From assembly GCA_030066015.1 (NCBI GenBank), contig JASJCL010000021.1:1-52084 (forward strand): 52,084 bases of DNA. The letters run 5' to 3'. The notes below the pieces were generated by a model, which did not search any database, was not told the origin of the DNA, and was given only the letters and a program-made list of their open reading frames with translations. Position numbers and translations under genes: made by a program. Shown piece after piece: positions 44,411 through 51,004 of this stretch (its first letter is position 1; each line of letters begins with the position of its first letter). Origin of the DNA: Desulfosarcinaceae bacterium (GTDB taxonomy: Bacteria; Desulfobacterota; Desulfobacteria; Desulfobacterales; Desulfosarcinaceae).

Positions 44411-44622
44411 CTCATGTTCCGCAGGCAAACGAGAGAAGCATCAAGGGGGTTCCGTCAAATTCAGGATGCAGACGTTATGCACTGGACCAGGTCGGGGCGT
44501 GGATTCCGGTCGCCCATCGATATGGCCAGTGGCTCCGCCACACCCAGCGCGGTTGAAGGGACCCCTTTGGTGCCGTTCATTGGCGCTTCTCCATGGGTTG
44601 GAGTTGGCGAATGGGCAGTCGT

Positions 44623-45447
44623 TTACCCTTTGCCCACGCTGTCATTTGCGTTCTCGATGAGCAGGTTTCGGACGTTCTCGTTCCATTGGCTTGGCGCGCA
44701 GTAACGGAATGCGGGGTCTGGGTCTTCGACCACATCGGCAATCAATGCGACCAGGCTGTCCGGATGCTGGGCCACCACAGGTCCCGAATCGAATTGGCTT
44801 TCGAGTATTTCAGTTTCGCTTTTTTTGACTAGATCCATGTCTCCAGCGAACAATGACGCATCATTGAACCATCTGTACTTCGACGCCATCAAGAGTTCGT
44901 TGAAGCCTGTGGCATAGGGTCCGGGCTCGATGACGACGACCTTGATATGGTGGTGCTCCAGCTCTGCGCGGAGGGCCTCGGAAAGTGTTTCGACGGCATG
45001 CTTGGTCATGCAGTAAGGGCCTAAGTAGGGAATGGTGATCCGTCCCGCGATGGAGGAGATATTGACGATTTTGCCACTGCCTTTCTTCAGCATCCCTTTC
45101 AACACGCCCTGGGTAAGTTCAAGGGGGCCGAAGACATTGGTTTCGAAATTCGCCCGAACGAGGTCCGCCGAAATCTCGCCGATGGGTCCCGACTCCCCGA
45201 TACCGGCGTTGTTCACCAGCACATCGACCCCCCACTCTTCAGCTCTTTTACGGTCGGTCGGATTGCACACATCGAGCTTTTCCACGCTTAATGTCACGCC
45301 GGCGGCCTCCGCCGCAGCGTTCACCCCCGTCATCTGAGCGACAATTTGGGTCGTCGCGATGACGTTGTTGCCCCGCCGCGCCAATTCCAACGCGGCGCCG
45401 AGGCCAAAACCGGAGCCGGCGCCCGTTATCAGAATGGTTTGATCCAT
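44623..45447 (-). CDS. Short-chain dehydrogenase/reductase
   Basis: 274 residues. The cofactor site is TGAGSGFGLGAAL, the NNAG motif is VDVLVNNAGIG, and the catalytic residues are S (NISSIAGR), Y and K (YCMTKHAV). It would oxidise or reduce a hydroxyl/carbonyl substrate with NAD(P). AAGGGGGACCTC precedes the ATG. It begins 10 bases after the copy B beta-grasp-like gene, so these two are co-transcribed. The 200-bp gap after it, towards kefG, holds only a doubtful 39-codon open frame. Confidence 0.9.
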   Translation of the reverse strand: MDQTILITGAGSGFGLGAALELARRGNNVIATTQIVAQMTGVNAAAEAAGVTLSVEKLDVCNPTDRKRAEEWGVDVLVNNAGIGESGPIGEISADLVRANFETNVFGPLELTQGVLKGMLKKGSGKIVNISSIAGRITIPYLGPYCMTKHAVETLSEALRAELEHHHIKVVVIEPGPYATGFNELLMASKYRWFNDASLFAGDMDLVKKSETEILESQFDSGPVVAQHPDSLVALIADVVEDPDPAFRYCAPSQWNENVRNLLIENANDSVGKG

Positions 45448-45457
45448 GAGGTCCCCC

Positions 45458-46066
45458 TTAGATCAGCACACTTAAATGCACGTCCCCGGGCTCCTCCGAC
45501 CAGTCCAGCGCTGCAAGCTGGTCATGTGAGACCGTCCGTCCGTCCTTTTCAAAAGACGCCATGGATGCGTGCGGCAATTCGAGCAGTGCTTTGAGCACAC
45601 GCGCTGCGTCCTGCTTTTCAACCCATATGCCTTCATGGAGAAAAACAGGCCCCAATTCACCAACCAGCAGGTTGAACAATTTGACCCGTACCCTTCCCTC
45701 CCCCTCCATCCCCAATCGTTCCGCCTGCCCTTTGTAGGTGATGGTGTTGCGAAAATCGGCCAAGGCACCTCCCCGTCGGAAGGTCGAACCGACCAGACCG
45801 GGCATGGCGGCGGAGAGGGCGATCGTGCAACCGTCCCTGACGATGGCGCTATCCGGGTCGTCCACCGGTTTTCCGTCGAGAAAAATGGTCTGGATTCTGT
45901 CTTCAAAGTAGACTGCGTCCACCCCAAGCTGTTCGCAAAAGAGCGCCTTTAAACTGGTGCCCGTCCGCGCCTTTATGGAGAATCCTTTTTGCAGCAGTGG
46001 AGAAAAGGAAGATAGATCGCCTTTATCGGACCTCAAGATCAGTTGAACCTGGGTGCAATCCCTCAC
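45458..46066 (-). CDS. Unrecognised protein with beta-grasp-like N-terminal half, copy B
   Basis: 202 residues from a GTG with AAAGGAGACGCAC upstream. It is the paralogue of the gene at 30541-31167: RIQTIFLDGKPVDD, GCTIALSAAMPGLVG, FRRGG, VRVKLFNLLVGELGPVFLHEGIWVEK and DQLAALDWSEEPG align throughout, about 40 percent identical by eye. Base composition matches its neighbours, unlike copy A, so this may be the resident copy. The conserved glycines, the LDGKP turn and the KLFNxLxGELGP block are the likely functional sites. No known family recognised. Confidence 0.78.
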   Translation of the reverse strand: MRDCTQVQLILRSDKGDLSSFSPLLQKGFSIKARTGTSLKALFCEQLGVDAVYFEDRIQTIFLDGKPVDDPDSAIVRDGCTIALSAAMPGLVGSTFRRGGALADFRNTITYKGQAERLGMEGEGRVRVKLFNLLVGELGPVFLHEGIWVEKQDAARVLKALLELPHASMASFEKDGRTVSHDQLAALDWSEEPGDVHLSVLI

Positions 46067-46091
46067 GTGCGTCTCCTTTACCGTGAAAATG

Positions 46092-46108
46092 GTTCACGTA
46101 CCGTGAAC
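46092..46108. promoter_or_regulatory. Palindrome GTTCACG-TAC-CGTGAAC
   Basis: Seven-base arms around TAC, between the peroxiredoxin-like selenoprotein gene and the copy B gene. Another ACCGTGAA half-site lies 8 bases away (46080-46087). It may be an internal promoter or operator; it precedes the GTG start of copy B by about 26 bases. Confidence 0.45.
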
Positions 46109-46135
46109 TAGCCCACGGAATTACAGGTTTTACTG

Positions 46136-46780
46136 TTAAGCGGCGTTCAAGATGTTCAAGATATCCGACGGTTCCGGCCGCTTCGTGTAATCTGGGTGGA
46201 CGTCGACATGGAGAATGGTTCCCTGTCGATCAAGGATAAACCGACCTGGCAAGGGCAGCGTCCATGAGGGATCTCCGTTAAACCGTTCCAGATTCAGTCC
46301 CCATTGATCGTGCAGTTTTTGCAATGGGTCCGGCAGCGTGTGGGTCAGGCCGAACTGCGAGGCAACCGCATTGCCCCTATCGCTCAAGACCTTGAAGGTA
46401 AGGTGGTCCTTCTTTACCGTCTGGCGGGAGTACTTCTCGAGCTGTGGGGATATCACCACCAGGTGAGCGCCGTTGGCTTCAAGGTCGGCGACGATCTCTT
46501 GCAAAGCTGCCAGCTCTGCGTTGCAGTACGGTCACCATACGCCCCGATAAAACCCAACCACCAGCGGCCCTTCGTTCAGCAAAGCCGCTGAGCCAACCAG
46601 GTCGCCATTGTGATCGGGCAGCGAGAAGTGCGGTGCCGTATCGCCAACCTTGAGGACACGGTCCATAATACCGGATTGCAGCAGCGCCTCGGTGGCGTGG
46701 TGCATGGTCGCTACGGCGTCGGGCGGAAGCTTTGATTCGAAGGATGCGCGCATGGCATCCAATGTCGTTTGCAGGGGCAT
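46136..46780 (-). CDS. Peroxiredoxin-like (AhpC/TSA) selenoprotein with U-P-Y-C
   Basis: Standard reading splits it into two frames, but they join across a single TGA (46534-46532): VVGFYRGVW, then TGA, then PYCNAELAALQEIVAD. With selenocysteine the protein has 214 residues and U83-P-Y-C86 at the place where relatives have CPYC. Before it is the typical VGDTAPHFSLPDHNG; after it FKVLSDRGNAVASQFGL and GRFILDRQGTI. It would reduce peroxides or act as a thiol-dependent oxidoreductase in the cytoplasm. AGAGAGGAG precedes the ATG. A hairpin starts 12 nt after the UGA. A sequencing error is unlikely because the TGA aligns exactly with the active-site cysteine. Confidence 0.92.
46501..46519 (-). promoter_or_regulatory. 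Bacterial SECIS-like hairpin in the peroxiredoxin-like gene
   Basis: GCAGAGCT (46519-46512) pairs with AGCTTTGC (46508-46501), with one G-U pair, around GGC; opening the top pair gives a 7-bp stem with the loop UGGCA. The loop starts about 19-20 nt after the UGA, within the range of known bacterial elements. Confidence 0.65.
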
Positions 46781-46814
46781 GAATTGCTCCTCTCTTTAGG
46801 TTGAAAGACACATC

Positions 46815-47693
46815 TTACAGAGATGAACGTGCAAATGCCGCGGAAAGGGTCTCGACACCGACCTTTTCGATGCCGGCATCGATGGCGGCCAGCATGGCTC
46901 GCCTATCTTGCGGAAGCGTTCCCGATACGCGGACCGTATTGGTCGGGTGGACACCATAGAAGCGAACATTTTCCAACGTAATCGCATCGATCAGTGCTTT
47001 CTCCTCCGCCAGGATCTCCAATTCCGTCGCCGGGAGAAAGGATCCCTGTTCCATCTCCATGTGCAGCGCCGTCCCTTCGAAGATGGCCAGGGTACCGACC
47101 CAGATCAGACTGGGCTGGGTCTGATTGAGAAGCTTCGCCGTGTGCCGCGCATTTTCAATACCATTGCCCATGCCGGCGACGCCGAGCATCAGGTTGGCGA
47201 TATGATGGATACCGATTCGGTTCAATCGTTCGAGCTGCTCTTTGGCGTCGGCAGCCGAATGGCCTTTGTTGATCCGTTCCAGGACCATGTCCCAGCCGGA
47301 CTCGATCCCCACGTAGAGGTCGTTGACGCCAAGATCTTTCAGTTCACCCAGCTCCTCGTCACGCTTGGCCTTGATGTCGCGGATGGAGGCGTACATACTG
47401 ATGGTTTGACACTCCGGGAAGATCCGATGGATCAGCGCCGCAATCTTTTTAAGCGCGCTTGTCTTCAGGACAAAGGCGTCCCCATTGACCAGAAAGATGC
47501 GTTCGGCGCTGGGAAAGATGCAGCGTAACTCTTTGAGGTCCGCCTCGACCTGATCCAGTGGAATTTGCCGAAAACGGACGTCCCGGTACATGTCGCAAAA
47601 GGTGCATCGGTTGTGGGCGCAGCCCACCGTTACTTGCAGGAGCGGAGTATCCGCCTCAGGCGGTGGGCGGTAGGTCGTTCCTTCGTACTGCAT
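46815..47693 (-). CDS. Radical SAM protein (C-x4-C-x2-C type), second copy
   Basis: 292 residues. Ligands C25, C30 and C33 (GCAHNRCTFCDMYRDV) have the same C-x4-C-x2-C spacing as the radical SAM protein encoded at 33398, and LNDLYVGIESG-like sequence (VNDLYVGIESGWDMVLERINKG) forms the SAM-binding strand. No extra domains. The gene sits between two selenoprotein genes, 77 and 34 bases away, and starts behind AGGAGGACC. Its substrate is unknown; the family has members of unassigned function. Confidence 0.9.
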   Translation of the reverse strand: MQYEGTTYRPPPEADTPLLQVTVGCAHNRCTFCDMYRDVRFRQIPLDQVEADLKELRCIFPSAERIFLVNGDAFVLKTSALKKIAALIHRIFPECQTISMYASIRDIKAKRDEELGELKDLGVNDLYVGIESGWDMVLERINKGHSAADAKEQLERLNRIGIHHIANLMLGVAGMGNGIENARHTAKLLNQTQPSLIWVGTLAIFEGTALHMEMEQGSFLPATELEILAEEKALIDAITLENVRFYGVHPTNTVRVSGTLPQDRRAMLAAIDAGIEKVGVETLSAAFARSSL

Positions 47694-47770
47694 CAGGTCC
47701 TCCTCAGCTATGCAATCGCCAAACGGCGTCTACTGGACGGTGCCCGACGTTGCTCGGGTTGCGGCTTCCG

Positions 47771-48364
47771 TCACCCGCGCAATATGTCTCTGAAAGTATC
47801 GAGCGGCTGGGCACCGCTGAGCGCGCCGTACCCTTCTATCACGAAGGTGGGGGCCGCGCTGAAGCCGTTCGCTTTTGCGTCTCGACGCGTCTCTACAAGA
47901 TGGGGAAGATAGATGTTCCCTTCGAGCGCCGCATCCAAGGCAACCACATCGAGTTCCACCTCCTTGGCCAGTTCCAGAATCACCGATCGATCACCGATGT
48001 CCTTGCAGTCGGTGAAATACGCCCGGAACACAGCCGCGTGATAGGCGTCGTATCTTCCGTGCGCTTTGGCGAACTCACCTCCCTCCATCGCCAGTCGGGA
48101 ATTGCTCATCAGCGGTTGCGGGCCAAAGCGTACGCCCATCTTCTTCCCGCGATCGTCGAGCTGTTGGAAAAACAGATCCGGATTCATACCGGGAAAGTAA
48201 TCTCGCCAGAGGACCCCCTCCACGGGCGTGTCCGGGTGAATCTCGAATGGGAGCCAGCGATCCGCGATCTGAAATTCCTTTTTCAATCGGTCGACAATAC
48301 CTTTGCCGATATAGCAGAAGGGTCAGATGTAATCGGAATAGATGGTGATGTTGATGGGATGCAT
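47771..48364 (-). CDS. DsbA-family (FrnE-like) selenoprotein with U-P-F-C
   Basis: The true start is the ATG at 48364 behind AAAGGGA: MHPINITIYSDYI, then TGA (48325-48323), then PFCYIGKGIVDRLKKEF and the rest of a DsbA/FrnE-type thioredoxin-fold protein. Reading TGA as selenocysteine gives 197 residues with U14-P-F-C17, where FrnE and 2-hydroxychromene-2-carboxylate isomerase-like proteins have CPFC or CPWC. The late AAPTFVIEG holds the cis-proline before the last strands. There is no signal peptide, so it acts in the cytoplasm. Gene callers would start it at 48286 and lose the active site. It is first in the minus-strand block, divergent from the HxlR regulator. Confidence 0.92.
48291..48309 (-). 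promoter_or_regulatory. Bacterial SECIS-like hairpin in the DsbA-like gene
   Basis: UCGGCAA (48309-48303) pairs with UUGUCGA (48297-48291), one G-U pair, around the loop AGGUA. The loop starts 20 nt after the UGA. The GGU of the loop resembles that of the E. coli fdhF element (AGGUCU), which SelB recognises. Confidence 0.7.
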
Positions 48365-48457
48365 TCGATTTTCCCTTTCTCGTACAGGGACGGGCTTGCG
48401 CGTCTCCGTCAATGATGGTTTCGTGCGTAACGAAACGGTGCGCTTTACTTGACAGCC

Positions 48458-48510
48458 ATTATGAGGTACATTGGATAAAAATCAAGTACCTACTATTTTG
48501 TATGGTACTT
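48458..48510. promoter_or_regulatory. Divergent control region with HxlR-type inverted repeat
   Basis: Perfect 7-bp arms AAGTACC (48484-48490) and GGTACTT (48504-48510) with a 13-bp spacer fit a winged-helix dimer site. On the minus strand a TTGATT -35 (48485-48480) and a CATAAT -10 (48463-48458), 16 bp apart, could serve the DsbA-like gene; the -35 overlaps the left arm, so binding would affect transcription. On the plus strand TTGACA (48449-48454) lies upstream of a poor -10. Confidence 0.6.
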
Positions 48511-48544
48511 ACTAAAAGGTATGTATTGCGAGAGGGCGCGGATC

Positions 48545-48985
48545 ATGACCTATCAGTGCGATGAAAAAAAAGCGGGCGACGTGGAGTTTCGGTGCTATTT
48601 TCAGCTGGCCATTATGGTGATCGGCGGCAAATGGAAGCCCAAAGTGCTCTTCCATCTGGGACAAAATGGAGCGGTGCGCTTTGGCGCACTGCGCCGGGCC
48701 GTATTTGGCATATCGGAGAAGATGCTGATACAGAGCCTGAAAGAGCTGGAGAAAGATGGTCTCGTCCACCGCAAGGTATACCGTCAGGTACCACCGAAGG
48801 TTGAGTATTCTCTCACCGACGTCGGGGAATCTTTTGTCCCGGTACTGAACGCGATGTACGATTGGGGTCGATCCTACGCATCCTACCTCATCGCCAGTCA
48901 ACAGAGCGGCTGTGGTTTCGAGGCCGGCAAAGCACTTCAGAATTTAGACGAGCTTGTCAAAGTGGCGGAAAACTCAGTTGCATAG
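48545..48985 (+). CDS. HxlR-family transcriptional regulator
   Basis: 146 residues, MarR-like winged helix of the HxlR group: IGGKWKPKVLFHLGQNG, RFGALRRAVFGISEKMLIQSLKELEKDGLVHRKVY and PPKVEYSLTDVGE, each a family hallmark. C17 stands ten residues before GGKW, exactly where YodB, HypR and relatives carry the cysteine that senses quinones or disulfide stress. Two more cysteines (C5 and one near residue 123) could form disulfides with it. The ATG at 48545 follows GAGAGGGCGCGG. It is divergent from the selenoprotein-radical SAM-Kef block, and probably controls it through the repeat at 48484-48510. Confidence 0.92.
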   Translation: MTYQCDEKKAGDVEFRCYFQLAIMVIGGKWKPKVLFHLGQNGAVRFGALRRAVFGISEKMLIQSLKELEKDGLVHRKVYRQVPPKVEYSLTDVGESFVPVLNAMYDWGRSYASYLIASQQSGCGFEAGKALQNLDELVKVAENSVA

Positions 48986-49223
48986 CGGATATTATCTGCC
49001 AACCAATTGGTGATGCGGATTAAGACACCATCGATGAACGGTTTTCCTATATGGGGGTGAATATCTCACCACCGATATTGGCGCAATTCAAGCACTGCAT
49101 CAACCTTACCGCCTTCACTAAAAAAGACAGCGCCGCGCTGGCCCTGCCCTTTTAACCACCCAGATGACATTGTGATCAGCCGGCCATGTGTCAGAAGGGA
49201 CATGGTCGGTATTCGATCGCCGG

Positions 49224-49528
49224 TTACCGGCGTTTTTTCAGCCCCATGCAATTGGCGTAGAGGCTGACGGTGGCGGGCCTAATGATTTTTCGGTGCAGCG
49301 TTGAAGCTTTCTTTTTAGACGGCCATCTTCCATATCGTCGACGAGGTAAAAGGGGCGCGGACCGAGCTGGACCGTTGGTTTACTTCCACTGCAACGAACC
49401 TTTTCCGTGTTCTTTGCCACCTGCTTTCCGGTATCGTCAGCGGTCGCCAGCGTTCCCGATACGGCGAATCTGAAGAGCAAAGCGAGGAGGAAGAATCGAC
49501 GCGTTCTAAAAACCAAAACTTCGTGCAT
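49224..49528 (-). pseudogene. Glycerophosphodiester phosphodiesterase remnant with large internal deletion
   Basis: The N-terminus is typical of exported GDPD enzymes: a basic and hydrophobic signal-like segment (RTRRFFLLALLFRFAVSG) and then VQLGPRPFYLVDDMEDG and LKRKLQRCTEK. Instead of the catalytic GHRGA domain the sequence jumps, with a frame change, to PATVSLYANCMGLKKRR and a stop, which matches the usual C-terminus of this family. About 300 residues in the middle, including all catalytic residues, are missing. It is therefore a deletion relic rather than a functional gene. The ends are based on recalled family features, not on an alignment. Confidence 0.65.
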
Positions 49529-49920
49529 ACCGAACCCCCATTTAGATTTGGATTGAAGGATCACAATCTATCGATATATACAGAAAAAGACCGAATCATG
49601 AGTGGTCAGCTCTCACGCTTATTTACCGGTTTCCCTTGCGGCGAGGGGCTGCAACCAACCCAGTTAGGAGAGTAGGGATACGTTTCATATTCTCCGGCGT
49701 CGATAGTCACGTTAGGTCTCTATTAAATGACATCGGGATAAAAAGGTATCACAACGCGTGAAGGCAGCTCAGCTCAAATGGGTATTGTCCAGCATTGCTC
49801 GGGCACCTACCAATCTCCTTCTTCCAGATGTGCTACCTCCGGCGTTGCACTTCCCTTGGCAGTAGACCGTAGTTTTATCTGACGGCTGTCGAAACCATTT
49901 TTTACTAAGAGAGGTGTGCC
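49529..49920. other. Gap of about 390 bp without a supported gene
   Basis: Upstream of the alpha/beta hydrolase gene; somewhat A/T-rich. I see no convincing promoter pair, repeat or coding sequence. The 48986-49223 stretch before the pseudogene is likewise empty. Confidence 0.35.
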
Positions 49921-50721
49921 ATGCCCGCCATTCAGCGCGAGGGCGTAACGATTCATTATACAGACCAGGGTGCTGGCCCAATAGTGGTAGTCCTGATGCA
50001 CAGTTTTCTATGCGATGGGGCTATGTGGACGCCCCAATTGCCTGTGTTGGCGGAACGCGTGCGGGTTATCAATGTCGACTTCAGGGGGCATGGCCAGTCG
50101 GGTCACGTCCAGACGCCTTTCAGTGTGTATGATCTATTGGACGACGTTGTTGCGGTGCTGGATGCTTTGGAGATTGATCAGGCCATTTGGGCGGGGCTTT
50201 CTATCGGCGGGATGGTGGCACTCAGGGCGGCGTTGACCTATCCCCAGCGCGTGTCCGGATTGGTGGTTCTGGATTCGCATGCTGGAACAGAGCCGTTGCC
50301 AGTGAAGATCAAGTACCGCGCTTTGGGGTTGGGGGCGCGGCTATTCGGGCTGCAACCATTCGTTCCCGCGATATTGCCCCTCATGTTCGGTCAGACGACG
50401 AGATCACGGAATACTTCACTGGTTTTGGCGTGGAAGGCGCGGTTCACGCAGCTGGATGTGCCGTCGATTTGGTGTGGCTTGCAGGCGTTGTTATCGCGGA
50501 ATCTTATTGTTGGTCGACTACCGGAGATAAAGGTCCCTGCATTGGTAATGGTGGGAGCGGAGGATACCGCCCTGCCAGTCGCCTGCTCGCGGGAAATTGC
50601 TACCGGGCTGCAAGACGCCGAGTTTGTGGTAATTCCTGAAGCCGGCCACTTAGCGACGCTTGAACAGCCTGAGGCGGTGAGTAGGGCGATGCTTTCATTT
50701 TTGTCACGTCATTGGAGATGA
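49921..50721 (+). CDS. Alpha/beta-hydrolase
   Basis: 266 residues of the alpha/beta-hydrolase fold. The nucleophile elbow is GLSIGGM with the catalytic Ser; the acid is expected in VGAEDTALP and the His is in EAGHLATLEQPE. The DFRGHGQSG stretch and the oxyanion-loop MHSFLCDGAMW are typical of the 3-oxoadipate enol-lactonase, esterase and haloalkane-type group; the exact substrate is open. GAGAGGTG precedes the ATG. It is monocistronic, with no neighbour hinting at a pathway. A haloalkane dehalogenase is less likely, as the nucleophile is Ser, not Asp. Confidence 0.9.
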   Translation: MPAIQREGVTIHYTDQGAGPIVVVLMHSFLCDGAMWTPQLPVLAERVRVINVDFRGHGQSGHVQTPFSVYDLLDDVVAVLDALEIDQAIWAGLSIGGMVALRAALTYPQRVSGLVVLDSHAGTEPLPVKIKYRALGLGARLFGLQPFVPAILPLMFGQTTRSRNTSLVLAWKARFTQLDVPSIWCGLQALLSRNLIVGRLPEIKVPALVMVGAEDTALPVACSREIATGLQDAEFVVIPEAGHLATLEQPEAVSRAMLSFLSRHWR

Positions 50722-51004
50722 AATCGAAACGGATGTTGGGCAAACTGAGGCGATTTATGCAGAAGTGTATCACGGCAGGCATATGGGCCTATTCCCCTAT
50801 CGAGCGACGCTCCCATGGGCCTTGGGTGGTGAACTTTCCAATGGCGGCTGGTCAGTCATTGGCTTCACATCATCGCGATCCCTGCTGTTTCAATTATTCT
50901 GTTTTGTGGCGCCCTTTCAGTCTTCTTAGTTCAGGGCCAGCAGGACCGTGCAAGCAGATTATACGTACGGCCAATGTCCAATCGCCGTCTGATAATTGGC
51001 CAGG
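50722..51004. other. Convergent gap without a supported gene
   Basis: About 280 bp between the alpha/beta-hydrolase and the histidine kinase gene. I found no terminator with a T-run and no coding sequence. Confidence 0.3.

Noticed and set aside
44461-44580. 39-codon minus-strand open frame between the SDR and KefF/G-like genes
   Set aside because: It has a fair GGAGA site but no recognisable similarity, and the TGA that ends it is followed by another stop two codons on, so it is not a selenoprotein candidate; too little support.
46136-46780. Frameshift or pseudogene interpretation of the split peroxiredoxin-like gene
   Set aside because: Both halves are in the same frame and the only interruption is a TGA exactly at the catalytic cysteine position, which fits selenocysteine better than decay.
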